From Polyangium sp. 15x6 (GTDB lineage: Bacteria; Myxococcota_A; Polyangia; Polyangiales; Polyangiaceae), in assembly GCF_029960785.1 (NCBI RefSeq), contig NZ_JASBQE010000092.1, positions 1-47,082 of the forward strand: a DNA stretch of 47,082 nucleotides, given 5' to 3'. Within the stretch, counting starts at the first letter, position 1. Each line of letters opens with the position of its first letter. The notes beneath the pieces were generated by a model, which was not told where the DNA came from, searched no databases, and worked only from the letters and a program-made list of their open reading frames with translations. Positions 33,274 through 41,513 of this stretch are shown piece after piece. The position numbers were made by a program, and so were the translations under genes.

Positions 33274-33300
33274 TTGACAGAGGCGGCCCTGTTCGATTCT
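33274..33300 (+). promoter_or_regulatory. Candidate promoter of the AraC gene at 33310
   Basis: TTGACA (33274-33279) is an exact -35 sequence; a weak -10 such as GATTCT lies at 33295-33300. This makes the TTG at 33274 a poor choice of start codon for the downstream AraC-type gene; ATG 33310 follows ten bases later. Confidence 0.4.
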
Positions 33301-33309
33301 CTTGCGTGC

Positions 33310-34314
33310 ATGGGCGCGGGTAACGCGAGCGGAGATCTGCCGGCGGCGTACGCGCTGCACCTGGTCGATCTCGCGGCGCGATGGGGCGTCGCGCCCGACG
33401 AGCTGCTCTCCGGCCTCGGGCTCACGCGTGATTCCCTGACGAACCCGGCGGCTCGGATATCCCTGGAGACCACGGGCACGCTCGTGAAGCGGGCGACGGC
33501 GCTCACCGGAGAGCCGGGGCTCGCCGTTTTCATGGGCCTGCAGATGCGCCTCTCGTCGCACGGGTATCTCGGCTTCGCCGCCATGACGGCCGGGACGATC
33601 CGCCAGGCGATCGCGCTCGCCATTCGTTTCGTCCCCACCCGCACCACGGCGCTCGCCTTCCACCTGCACGTCGAGGGCGATACGGCGTCCCTCGTCTTCG
33701 AGGAGCGCGCGCCGCTCGGCGAGGCGCGGGAGTTCATTCTCATCGCGCTCATGATGGGCATTGCCCGGATCGGCCGGGACATCACGAAGCAGGAGCTCGG
33801 GGGGGACGCGTACTTCGCGTTCGCCGAGCCCTCTTATTTTTCGCGGTTTTCACACCTCGCGCCGGGGCGGATTCATTTCGGGCAGCCCTCGAACCGCATC
33901 GTCTTCGCCTCCTCGGTGCTCGATTTGCCCCTCGACATGGCCGATCCGGTGGCGATGCAGCTCGCGCGCGAGCAATGCGAGCGGGAAATGCAGGCCCTCG
34001 GGCGGGATGATCGGACGGCGGCGAAGGTCCGCGAGCTCTTGCCGCTGCCGGAGGGATATCGCTCGCTCGAGGAGATCGCGCAGCACCTCGGCGTCTCGCC
34101 GCGCACGCTCAAGCGGCGCCTCGCCGACGCGAATACCTCCTATTCAGAGATCCTCGACGAGCTCCGGCAGGAGCGCGCCATGCTCCTCCTCCGGGACGAG
34201 AGCCTCTCGCGCGAGCAAATCGCCGAGCGGCTCGGCTACTCCGACGCGGCGAACTTCGCGCGCGCCTTCCGGCGCTGGACCGGACGAACCCCGGGCATGC
34301 TCCGCAAACCGTGA
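33310..34314 (+). CDS. AraC family transcriptional regulator (OruR-like)
   Basis: A 334-aa regulator. Residues 1-200 look like the arabinose-binding-type N-terminal domain found in OruR/ArgR-like AraC proteins (LPAAYALHLVDLAARWGVAPDELL; GLQMRLSSHGYLGFAAMTAG). The C-terminal 100 residues have the two helix-turn-helix units (LEEIAQHLGVSPRTLKRRL; REQIAERLGYSDAANFARAFRRWTG). ATG 33310 is chosen because the earlier TTG at 33274 looks like a -35 box. It is convergent with the PF10118-like gene, with 3 bp between stop codons. The regulated genes are unknown. Confidence 0.9.
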   Translation: MGAGNASGDLPAAYALHLVDLAARWGVAPDELLSGLGLTRDSLTNPAARISLETTGTLVKRATALTGEPGLAVFMGLQMRLSSHGYLGFAAMTAGTIRQAIALAIRFVPTRTTALAFHLHVEGDTASLVFEERAPLGEAREFILIALMMGIARIGRDITKQELGGDAYFAFAEPSYFSRFSHLAPGRIHFGQPSNRIVFASSVLDLPLDMADPVAMQLAREQCEREMQALGRDDRTAAKVRELLPLPEGYRSLEEIAQHLGVSPRTLKRRLADANTSYSEILDELRQERAMLLLRDESLSREQIAERLGYSDAANFARAFRRWTGRTPGMLRKP

Positions 34315-34317
34315 CCT

Positions 34318-35136
34318 TTACGGCGAGGTCGCGGCTCGATACGAGGCCTTCCAGCGATCGAGCTCCTCCCTGTTATCCATGTCCCAGGGATGGAAGCTAG
34401 GCCGGTAGTAATCGAGGTAATGCAGAAACAGCTTGAACATGCCGCCCGGGCGGAAGAATAGGAAATCGACGAGCGACACCCATTCCCGGGCCGAGAAGAG
34501 AATCCCGTTTTCGTGCATGAGCCGCGCCTGGTGCTCGATCACCTTCGCCCAGAAGATCAGGGTCGTCGGGATCATCAGGGCACAGCGCTCGAACGCGTGG
34601 CCGCCCGACGCGAGGTAGACGTCGAATGCGACGGCCTTGTGCTCGTTCTCTTCGGCGGCATGCCAGCGCCAGAGCGCGGCCATCTCCGGGTGCGCGCCTT
34701 CGAGGAGGCGCGGATCACCGAGGATGAAATGCCCCATCAGCGCGGTGAAATGCTCGAGGTTACACGTCACCGCGAGCCGCCAGCGCGGAGGCAAGAGCTT
34801 CGTCGCGCGGCGGAGGATGCGCTCGACCCGCTTCTCCATCGCGTCGATCGGATACCCCTCCTTGCGCAGCATCTCGTTGTACCGGTCGTGCTCGCGGCCA
34901 TGAATGCCCTCCTGGGCGACGAAGGCTTTGATCTCCGCGAGGAGCCGGGGATCTCGGACCCTGTCCCGATGGGCCTTCACGGCCGCGATGAAGAATCGCT
35001 CGCCCGCCGGGAAGAAGATGGAGAGGTTGTCGAAGAAGAGCGTGACGGCCCGCCGCTCTCCGTGCCAGAAACGCGGGATCCGCTCGTCGGTCTCGAACCG
35101 CAGGTTCCGAACCTCGATCGTCGGGGAAACGGACAT
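34318..35136 (-). CDS. Predicted metal-dependent hydrolase (PF10118-like)
   Basis: A 272-aa helical protein similar to the PF10118 group of predicted metal-dependent hydrolases. Motifs include FIAAVKAHRDRVRDPRL, the ligand-like QEGIHGREHDRYNE, LEHFTALMGHF and EENEHKAVAFDVY, i.e. several ExxH pairs as in ferritin-like diiron proteins. No signal peptide is seen. The start at 35136 has GAGGTG before it. Upstream at 35163-35222 lie two perfect inverted repeats that could be operators. The convergent AraC gene may or may not act on it. Function is unproved. Confidence 0.88.
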   Translation of the reverse strand: MSVSPTIEVRNLRFETDERIPRFWHGERRAVTLFFDNLSIFFPAGERFFIAAVKAHRDRVRDPRLLAEIKAFVAQEGIHGREHDRYNEMLRKEGYPIDAMEKRVERILRRATKLLPPRWRLAVTCNLEHFTALMGHFILGDPRLLEGAHPEMAALWRWHAAEENEHKAVAFDVYLASGGHAFERCALMIPTTLIFWAKVIEHQARLMHENGILFSAREWVSLVDFLFFRPGGMFKLFLHYLDYYRPSFHPWDMDNREELDRWKASYRAATSP

Positions 35137-35162
35137 GGCTCACCTCGTACCGGGACATGCGG

Positions 35163-35222
35163 ATCGTGACACGATGCGCCAAGCGTCGGCAGGTTCGCGC
35201 GTGCCAGATCCGTGTCATCTGG
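35163..35222. promoter_or_regulatory. Two inverted repeats in the 35137-35314 intergenic region
   Basis: ATCGTG-A-CACGAT (35163-35175) is a perfect 13-bp palindrome 26 bp from the PF10118-like start. CCAGAT (35204-35209) and ATCTGG (35217-35222) form a second with a 7-bp centre. They may be binding sites for regulators of the divergent genes at 35136 and 35315. Confidence 0.4.
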
Positions 35223-35314
35223 GGCCACGGCGGAAGGTCGGCGGCAAGCTGGCTTGCGAGACGGAGCGCTTCGCCGGGGTTTCGTGGTAGGGTCGCGTGC
35301 ACGGAGGTCTTGTC

Positions 35315-35845
35315 ATGAAATTGCTTGCGTTCGCCATTCCTCTCGCCGTTGCCTTCGTCCTCGCCCCGCGCGCCGCGCACGCCGGCTGCCCCCAGGCTGC
35401 CGGTGATGGATGCGATGCCATCATCAAGATCGAAGCTCGCCTCGAAGGCGCGCCCGCCTGCGCCCGCCTCGACCAGATCGAGCCCGAGAACGGCTGCGTT
35501 TGTCACGGCACGGTCTCCTTCGTGAACAATTGCGCCTTCGACATCGTGGCCCAGGATTTCTCGTTCGGCAGCGACAAGACCCTGATCCTCGCCGGCGAGA
35601 CGGCCTTCCTCAACGTCGAGGGGAGCCCCTCGGACGACGCCGTGGGCGGACCGCCGGGCGTCCATCACGACGAGCTGAACCTCCAGGCCGACGGGCAGGC
35701 CTTCAAGCTGATCGTCGATTACACCGTCGAGCACCGCGTGCTCGAGACCGGGTGCAGCGTGTCCGGCGCCGATCGGCCGGGCCTCGCCGGCGCGGGTCTG
35801 GGCCTCGCCGCGCTTCTTTTCGCGCGTCGCCGCCGGGCTCGTTGA
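35315..35845 (+). CDS. Small exported protein with MYXO-CTERM tail
   Basis: A 176-aa secreted protein. The signal peptide is MKLLAFAIPLAVAFVLAPRAAHAG (quoted only for its core LAFAIPLAVAFVLAP), followed by a Cys-containing domain (GCPQAAGDGCDAIIKIEARLEG; ENGCVCHGTVSFVNNC) and a MYXO-CTERM-like end (GCS, hydrophobic LAGAGLGLAALLF and ARRRRAR). This suggests surface display. The ATG at 35315 has GGAGG at about 35303-35307. The domain is not recognised; the eight or so Cys probably form disulfides. Confidence 0.83.
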   Translation: MKLLAFAIPLAVAFVLAPRAAHAGCPQAAGDGCDAIIKIEARLEGAPACARLDQIEPENGCVCHGTVSFVNNCAFDIVAQDFSFGSDKTLILAGETAFLNVEGSPSDDAVGGPPGVHHDELNLQADGQAFKLIVDYTVEHRVLETGCSVSGADRPGLAGAGLGLAALLFARRRRAR

Positions 35846-35869
35846 GGCTGCGGAGGAGGGACGGGCACC

Positions 35870-36949
35870 ATGCGAATCGGAATGCGCATCTTCATGATCG
35901 CGCTGCTCCTCGTCGCGGCGCAGGCCACCGCCGGCTGCTCCGGCGGCGGGAACAGCGGAACGGGAGCGGGCGGCGCCGGAGGAACGGGCGGGGTTGGTGG
36001 AATGGGCGGCGCCGGCGGCATGGGAGGCGTGGGCGGCGCCGGAGGAACGGGCGGGGTTGGTGGAATGGGCGGCGCGGGGGGCGGTGATCCCGGGCCGAGC
36101 GTCGATACGACGAATCCGCAGCTTTACAAGGTCTCCTTCAAAGCGGACCAGGCGGATGCGGCGGCGACGCAGGCCCTCGGCACGCAGCTCGCGCACCTCG
36201 ATACGCGGGTCACGCCGCGGGGGCAGCTCGTCGTGTATCTGCACGGCGCGGGCGCGCCTTCCACGTGTGGATCGAATGCCCACGGCGAGGTGCTCGCGGG
36301 CCTCGGCTTCCACGTGCTCGGCCCCTGCTACCTCAGCGATTACGGCGTGGGGAACTGCGGCGACGACATCGAGGGATGCCGCCTCGAAGCGTTCGACGGC
36401 ACGGATCACCACCCGTTCGTCGACATCGCCCCGCCGGACAGCATCGAGACGCGTATCGTCAAGGGGCTCGCCTATCTCGCCGAGCAAAACCCCCAGGGCG
36501 ACTGGACGTATTTCGTCGACGGCGACAAACCCCGCTGGGACAAGATCGTCATCTCGGGGATTTCCCACGGCGCGAGCACGTCCGCGGTCATCGGAAAACA
36601 CAGGCTCGTCCACCGCGTGGTGAGCCTCTCCGGGCCGCTCGACAGCAACCAGGCCTGGCTGAAAGCACCGTCACTCACGCCCATCGATCGGTTCTATGCC
36701 CTCTCCCACACGGCCGATTCGCAGCACCCGGGGCATTTGAAATCCTTCGAGGATCTCGGCCTCCCCGGCATGCCGATCTCCGTCGACGGAGCGATGCCGC
36801 CCTACGGGGACAGCCATCGCCTCCTTTCGTCCGCCGAGACGAGCGACGGCCACGTCTCCACGCAGGCCGGCGGCCCCTCGCCGAAGGACGCGGACGGGAA
36901 CTACGTGTTCCTGCCAGTCTGGACCTACCTTTACACCGGATCGCCCTGA
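35870..36949 (+). CDS. Lipoprotein alpha/beta hydrolase with Gly-rich linker
   Basis: A 359-aa lipoprotein. The signal peptide ends at TAGC (Cys about 23), and a Gly/Met spacer (24-73) contains a 45-bp direct repeat. The C-terminal domain is alpha/beta hydrolase: GQLVVYLHGAG (oxyanion), GISHGAS (nucleophile Ser), with Asp and His candidates near PGHLKSF and SDGHVSTQ. It resembles the BPSS1187-type secreted hydrolases. A ribosome site GGAGG lies before the ATG at 35870. It overlaps the convergent GH88-like gene by 19 bp. The substrate is unknown. Confidence 0.83.
   Translation: MRIGMRIFMIALLLVAAQATAGCSGGGNSGTGAGGAGGTGGVGGMGGAGGMGGVGGAGGTGGVGGMGGAGGGDPGPSVDTTNPQLYKVSFKADQADAAATQALGTQLAHLDTRVTPRGQLVVYLHGAGAPSTCGSNAHGEVLAGLGFHVLGPCYLSDYGVGNCGDDIEGCRLEAFDGTDHHPFVDIAPPDSIETRIVKGLAYLAEQNPQGDWTYFVDGDKPRWDKIVISGISHGASTSAVIGKHRLVHRVVSLSGPLDSNQAWLKAPSLTPIDRFYALSHTADSQHPGHLKSFEDLGLPGMPISVDGAMPPYGDSHRLLSSAETSDGHVSTQAGGPSPKDADGNYVFLPVWTYLYTGSP
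35968..36075 (+). repeat. 45-bp perfect direct repeat in the Gly-rich spacer
   Basis: The 45 bp at 35968-36012 recur exactly at 36031-36075, 63 bp (21 codons) apart, in the Gly/Met spacer of the lipoprotein hydrolase. The spacing keeps the reading frame, so copy number can change without breaking the protein. Confidence 0.8.
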
Positions 36950-38436
36950 GCGTTCCTGCCACATCGACGCGCCTCGCCCGCCCGCGTCTCGAGCGCGAGG
37001 CAGCGTCGCATGGCCTCCAGGAAATATCGATCTCCGAACGAGAGGGATTGCTGCGGCCCTCCGTAGGACGTGGATCCGCGCGCCAGAATGCCTCGGTGGG
37101 GAGAATCCACCGCGAGATAGGCGAGCTTGCCGTCGGGGGCGCGGAAGGTGAGCAGGGAATGCAGGATGTTCTCGGCGGCGCCGAGATACCGCTCCCGCAG
37201 GCCGGGATCGTCGACGAGCGCGCCGAGTTCGAGCAGACCCGAAGCCGCAATCGCGGCAGCGGACGAGTCCCGCGCCGTGAACGCATGCGTGCCCGGCCGC
37301 CGGTCGCCGAGGACGCCGTCGCCGTTCGCGTCGTTCCAGGGCCCCTCGGGCTCCCCGAGCGCCGCGTCGAAATCGCTGGGCGGAACGAAGTCGCTGGGGA
37401 CGTGGTTGTAGGGATCGCGCGTGTCGTTCGGCAGGTGCGCAAGGAAATAGTCGGCGACGCGTGTGGCCGTTTCGAGGAACCGTGCCGGCTCGACCGAGGG
37501 ATCGTCCCTGGTGAAGCGATAGACCGTGGTGAATCCGTGAAGGGCCCATGCCTGACCGCGTGACCACGTGGATTCCGCGGCAAAACCTTGAACACTGATT
37601 TTCTTGTGGATCCGACCCGCCCCCGGGCCCGCGCCCTCCCCGTGCTGGACGATGTGGTAGGTGCTGCCGTCGGTGCGAATGTTCTCGGCCATCACCGTCT
37701 TCGCGTGGGTCACCGCGTGCTCGTAGAGCATGCGCAGCGGCCCGGACCCGGGACGACCGGCGAGGTCCCAGGCGAGCAAGGGAAGCTCGACGTTCATCAT
37801 GCTGTCGATGTACACGGGGTAAGGCGCGAGGTAATCGTTCGAGAGCGGGAACGCTCGGTAGGCCCCGACCTTCGTGGAGCCCGCGTCGAAGAGCCGATCC
37901 AGCGAGAACGCGCTTCGCTCGATTGCGGTCCGCGCGCGTCCCCGCCAAACCCCGCCCGGATCGTCGCGCTCGTCCAGCACGGAGAGCGCCTCGCCGAACG
38001 TCGAGAGGAAACGAAAACCGAGATCATGGTCGATCGCGTCATTTTCCAGCGTCGCCATGTGAGACGTCCACGCGAGCGCCGCTTGTCGCATCCGCGGATC
38101 ACGCCCGTGGCGATAGAGCTCCCACACCACACCCGGGAAAAAGCCGCTGCGCCAATCCTCGACGGGCTTCTGCACCCAGCTCCCGAGGTTGGGCGGCGAA
38201 GGCTTGGTCACGACTGGGTAAAGCGAGGCGAAAGAATCGGGAGCCGCGCCCGCGAGCTCGTCGATCGTGGCGCGCGTCCGTTCCTGGGCGAAGACGAACG
38301 CGTCGTCGATTCGTGGGCGAAGCGGAGATGCGGCAGATTCGCTCGGCGGCTCCTCGGGCACGCACGTCGGGAGCGTGAGGCATAACGCGGCGATGACCGG
38401 GAAAATCCGACGGAGCCGGCCTTGGGGCTCGTGCAT
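36931..38436 (-). CDS. GH88-like unsaturated glucuronyl hydrolase, lipoprotein
   Basis: A 501-aa exported protein with a signal peptide and a possible lipobox (LPTC, Cys25). The body fits glycoside hydrolase family 88: WRSGFFPGVVWELYRHG, LENDAIDHDLGF (catalytic Asp region), YPVYIDSMMNVELPLLAW and STWSRGQAWALHGF, the family hallmark WSRGQAW. GH88 enzymes release unsaturated uronic acid from lyase products of glycosaminoglycans or pectin. It overlaps the convergent lipoprotein hydrolase by 19 bp. No lyase gene was found nearby, so the true substrate is uncertain. Confidence 0.86.
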   Translation of the reverse strand: MHEPQGRLRRIFPVIAALCLTLPTCVPEEPPSESAASPLRPRIDDAFVFAQERTRATIDELAGAAPDSFASLYPVVTKPSPPNLGSWVQKPVEDWRSGFFPGVVWELYRHGRDPRMRQAALAWTSHMATLENDAIDHDLGFRFLSTFGEALSVLDERDDPGGVWRGRARTAIERSAFSLDRLFDAGSTKVGAYRAFPLSNDYLAPYPVYIDSMMNVELPLLAWDLAGRPGSGPLRMLYEHAVTHAKTVMAENIRTDGSTYHIVQHGEGAGPGAGRIHKKISVQGFAAESTWSRGQAWALHGFTTVYRFTRDDPSVEPARFLETATRVADYFLAHLPNDTRDPYNHVPSDFVPPSDFDAALGEPEGPWNDANGDGVLGDRRPGTHAFTARDSSAAAIAASGLLELGALVDDPGLRERYLGAAENILHSLLTFRAPDGKLAYLAVDSPHRGILARGSTSYGGPQQSLSFGDRYFLEAMRRCLALETRAGEARRCGRNAQGDPV

Positions 38437-38491
38437 GCCTCATGTCTCGTGCTCCGGGGGGCCGGCGTAAAGCCGCCGAGTGCCTCACGAA

Positions 38492-39451
38492 TCAGCGAGA
38501 AATCGCGGCGCTCTGCCCGGAGCCGAAGGTATCCGCCCCTGCGCGTCGCGCCGCGTGCGCGAGCCTGTGCTCCCGCGGGCCCTGGCCGTGGGCGCGCGTA
38601 AAAGCCCGCGTGAAGGCCGCTTCGCTATCGTAGCCGACGCGCGCCGCGATCACCTTGATGGGCAGCGTCGTCCCCGCGAGCAGCGCGGCCGCGCGGTCGA
38701 GGCGCAGGCGGCGCACGTAGCTCCCGAGCGGCTCGCCGAGCAGGGCGGTGGCGCGCGCCGCGAACGCCGAGCGCGAGAGGCCGACCCGACGCGCGAGCTC
38801 TCCGAGCTCCCAGTTCTCCTCGGGCGCGGCCCGCACCTCGGCGAGCGCGGCCGCGATGGGCTCGTCCTGCAGCGCCTCTCGGCCGGGAAGCGGCGAGGCC
38901 AGCGTGCGGAGCGCGCAAGCAAAGAGCGTGTGCCCGAAGGCCTCCACGATTCCGTCGCGTAGCGGCGGCGAGAGATCGGGCGCCTCGGCGAGCAAATGCA
39001 AGGTCTCACCGAGCCACCGGGACAACCCCGGATTCGAGCCCTGGAGGTGCACGAGCGAGGGCAGGAGCGAGAGCCACGGCGCGCCCGCGGCGTCGAAGCG
39101 TAGATCCACGATGACGAGGCGCGTCTCGGGCGGCGCCTCGGTGCGTATCGTGGTCGGGCCCGTGGGCCGGAGGGCCTTGCAATAAACGTCGGAGAAGCCC
39201 GAGAGCGAGGTCGTGGGTTTGTCGCGGATCGAATGCGCGTCGCCGCGGGGCAAGAAGACGAGCTCGCCCTCGCGGAGCGCGAGCCGCTGATCCTTCTGGC
39301 CGACCCAGCCGCCCCCGCGCAGGGCCGCGTAGACGCGCGCCTTGCCTTGCGAGGGGAGCTGTTTTCCCCATCGCTCGCCGAGATCGGCCTGCTGCACCTC
39401 GGTTCCTTGCAGGCGGAGCGTCCGTGCCAGCTCGTCGAAGGCTGCCGACAT
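38492..39451 (-). CDS. AraC family regulator with N-terminal cupin-like domain
   Basis: A 319-aa regulator. The N-terminal part (about 35-180) has a cupin-type sensor (RVYAALRGGGWVGQ; REGELVFLPRGDAHSI), the C-terminal 100 residues have AraC helix-turn-helix units (LGELARRVGLSRSAFAARATA; IKVIAARVGYDSEAAFTRAF). It is divergent from the SnoaL/NmrA pair; the 124-bp region between has two direct repeats 21 bp apart, a spacing typical of AraC half-sites. It probably controls that pair. ATG 39451 is chosen as the start; upstream in-frame codons lack family features. Confidence 0.88.
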   Translation of the reverse strand: MSAAFDELARTLRLQGTEVQQADLGERWGKQLPSQGKARVYAALRGGGWVGQKDQRLALREGELVFLPRGDAHSIRDKPTTSLSGFSDVYCKALRPTGPTTIRTEAPPETRLVIVDLRFDAAGAPWLSLLPSLVHLQGSNPGLSRWLGETLHLLAEAPDLSPPLRDGIVEAFGHTLFACALRTLASPLPGREALQDEPIAAALAEVRAAPEENWELGELARRVGLSRSAFAARATALLGEPLGSYVRRLRLDRAAALLAGTTLPIKVIAARVGYDSEAAFTRAFTRAHGQGPREHRLAHAARRAGADTFGSGQSAAISR

Positions 39452-39491
39452 GCCGGGGAGCCTAGCGTGGAGGCGCCGGGACGTCACGCGT

Positions 39492-39522
39492 GGACGCGCG
39501 GGCATGTGATCCGGACGCGCGG
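39492..39522. promoter_or_regulatory. AraC-type direct-repeat binding sites
   Basis: GGACGCGCGG occurs at 39492-39501 and again at 39513-39522, a 21-bp period equal to two helix turns. Both are in the region between the AraC gene and the SnoaL-like gene, as expected for a dimer of an AraC regulator. Confidence 0.5.
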
Positions 39523-39575
39523 CAAAGCCCTCTGCCGTTACCTTCTGGGCATCCCTCGAACGGAGGAGGTTTCCC

Positions 39576-40019
39576 ATGACGAGTATCGGACATCGTGACG
39601 CCGCGCAGGCCCTCGACGAGCACCTCGCGCTCATTTCCCAGGACATCCAGCGCTGGATCGATCTCTTCGCGGACGACGCGGTGGTCGAGTTCCCTTACGC
39701 CCCGCCCGGGCTGCCGGCGCGCCTCGAAGGCAAGGCGGCGATCGACGCGTATTTCCGCCCCACGCCGCAGACCTTCGTTGGCCTCACGTTCAGCAACCTG
39801 CGCCGGTACGTCACGACGGACCCCGACGTGGCGCTGGCCGAGGTGCACGGCACGGCGTTCCTCCCCGCCACTGGTAAGCGATACGAGCAGGACTACATCA
39901 TGGTGCTGCGAACGAAGGAGGGGAAGGTCGTTCATTATCGCGAATACTGGAACGTCGGGCTCGCGCTCGAATCGTTTGGCGGGACGGACGAGGTGCGCAA
40001 GGCCGTGGGTGCGCCATGA
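39576..40019 (+). CDS. SnoaL/NTF2-like protein
   Basis: A 147-aa NTF2-fold protein of the SnoaL-like/ketosteroid-isomerase-like type (RWIDLFADDAVVEFPYAP; HGTAFLPATGKRYEQDYIMVLRTKEGKVVHYREYWNVG). Such proteins act on or bind small hydrophobic ketones, often as dehydratases or isomerases. ATG 39576 has GGAGGAGG in front. The stop overlaps the NmrA gene by 4 bp (ATGA), so the two are coupled. The divergent AraC gene likely regulates both. Confidence 0.87.
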   Translation: MTSIGHRDAAQALDEHLALISQDIQRWIDLFADDAVVEFPYAPPGLPARLEGKAAIDAYFRPTPQTFVGLTFSNLRRYVTTDPDVALAEVHGTAFLPATGKRYEQDYIMVLRTKEGKVVHYREYWNVGLALESFGGTDEVRKAVGAP

Positions 40020-40858
40020 GCGGCCATATTCTGATCACGGGCGGGACCGGGAACACCGGTCGTCGGATTGCAGCGCGCCTCGGCGAACTCGGTGTGTCCG
40101 CGCGCGTGGCGAGCCGCGCGGCCAGCGGCGGCAATCACGTCGTGTTCGACTGGGCCGACCCCTCGACCCACGGGCCCGCGCTTTCGGGCGTGGATCGGGT
40201 GTATCTGATCGCGCCGGGGATGGTCGAGGATCCTTCCACGCTGATGCTGCCGTTTCTCGAACGTGCCCTCGCGAGTGGGGTCGGGAGGTTCGTCCTTTTG
40301 AGCTCGTCCGCCATTCCCGAGGGCGCTCCGGGGCTCGGCACGGTGGAGCGATTTCTGCGCGAACGCGCGCCGGGCTGGGCGATCCTGAAGCCCTCGTGGT
40401 TCATGCAGAATTTCGTCGATTCGCGACACCCGCACGGGGCGAGCCTGATCGGCGAGGGAAAGGTGGTCACCTCGACGGGCGCGGGGCGGGTCGGATTCGT
40501 GGACCCGGACGATATCGCGGAGGTCGCCGTGCGCGCGCTCGTGGACGAGGTGTCGCATGACACGGCGCACGTGATCACCGGGCCGGAGGCGCTCGCTTAT
40601 GCGGACGTGGCGGCGATCCTGGAGCGCGTCACCGGCAGGCCGATGCGGCACGTACACGTGGACGACGACGAGGCCCGGCGCCGGCTCACGGCCGCAGGCA
40701 TGCCGGAGCCGTATGCCGCGCTGCTGATCGGGCTCGACGTTGCCATCCGGGGAGGCGCGGAAGGCCGCGTCACGGATACGGTCCTCCGCGTCACCGGGCG
40801 GGCGCCGCGTTCGTTCGAGGCGTTCGCGCGGGCGCACGCGCAGGTCTTTCGGGGCTGA
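40016..40858 (+). CDS. NmrA/SDR-type NAD(P)-binding oxidoreductase
   Basis: A 280-aa atypical short-chain dehydrogenase of the NmrA-like group. The nucleotide-binding motif is ILITGGTGNTGRRIA (5-19); other segments are VYLIAPGM, FVLLSSSAIPEG, WAILKPSWFMQNF and VDPDDIAEVAVRAL, as in quinone- or flavin-related reductases and redox sensors of this group. It lacks the SDR YxxxK pair, so it may be a sensor or quinone reductase. Its start overlaps the SnoaL-like stop by 4 bp. Confidence 0.88.
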   Translation: MSGHILITGGTGNTGRRIAARLGELGVSARVASRAASGGNHVVFDWADPSTHGPALSGVDRVYLIAPGMVEDPSTLMLPFLERALASGVGRFVLLSSSAIPEGAPGLGTVERFLRERAPGWAILKPSWFMQNFVDSRHPHGASLIGEGKVVTSTGAGRVGFVDPDDIAEVAVRALVDEVSHDTAHVITGPEALAYADVAAILERVTGRPMRHVHVDDDEARRRLTAAGMPEPYAALLIGLDVAIRGGAEGRVTDTVLRVTGRAPRSFEAFARAHAQVFRG

Positions 40859-40909
40859 GCCACGAGGGCGGGGCAGGTCGACAATCGGCTTCAATCGAGC
40901 GGGCACGTC

Positions 40910-41410
40910 GTGAGCGCGGCGAAGGCGCACGCGGAGCAGGTGGCCGCGAGGCTCGCGGCGCGCGCGGTCTCCGTGCAAGGGGCGGATACGAAAGCGACGA
41001 AGGATCTTTTCCTCGTCCTCTTCGAGTTTTTGTCGGATGCCCTCTGCGCCTCGGCCCAATCGCTCGACGTGGCCGAGCTCCGCGTCGTCGCGGCGCGCGC
41101 CGACGACGTGGGCCTGCGCGAGGCGCGCGACATCAAGAAGGCCAATACGCGGGCGAAGGCGCTCGCCGACATGCAACGGGAGGAGCTGGAGCTCGCCGAT
41201 CAGCTCGGCCGGCGCGATCAGCAAGTGCTCGCCTGGGTGGAGGACCATCAAGGCATTGCCGATACGCTGATCGGGCTCTTCCGGCTCGCTGGCCGAAAAG
41301 ACCTGGCCGAGCGCGTGAGGCCGACGAGCCGGGCGCTCGCCGGAGAGGAAATCACGCCGGCCGAGACGACGACGAGCGAGGAGCCGTCGGGCGGGCCTGT
41401 GCCGGGGTGA
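40910..41410 (+). CDS. Small helical protein, unknown
   Basis: A 166-aa protein with a GTG start at 40910. It is rich in Ala, Glu, Arg and Leu and is mainly helical (AKAHAEQVAARLAARAVSVQG; LFLVLFEFLSDALCASAQSLDV; KKANTRAKALADMQREELELADQLGRRDQQVLAWVEDH). The C-terminus is Thr/Glu/Pro-rich and likely disordered. No signal peptide is seen and no family was recognised. The ribosome site is weak, so existence as a gene is supported mainly by codon bias. It is 51 bp after the NmrA gene on the same strand. Confidence 0.55.
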   Translation: MSAAKAHAEQVAARLAARAVSVQGADTKATKDLFLVLFEFLSDALCASAQSLDVAELRVVAARADDVGLREARDIKKANTRAKALADMQREELELADQLGRRDQQVLAWVEDHQGIADTLIGLFRLAGRKDLAERVRPTSRALAGEEITPAETTTSEEPSGGPVPG

Positions 41411-41513
41411 AACGGGGGCCGGTGACCCAGAGCGATCGTTGTATTGCCGCCCCGGGGCTGCTCGCCCCATTTCCGGGGTCCAGTCCATCGCGGGGACGGG
41501 GCTCTGCGTGGGC

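Noticed and set aside
33274-33309. TTG at 33274 as start of the AraC gene
   Set aside because: TTGACA fits a -35 box better, and ATG 33310 begins the conserved domain.
41411-41513. GC-rich inverted repeats between the convergent genes as a terminator
   Set aside because: Short stems of CCCCGGGG type without T tracts are expected by chance at this GC level.
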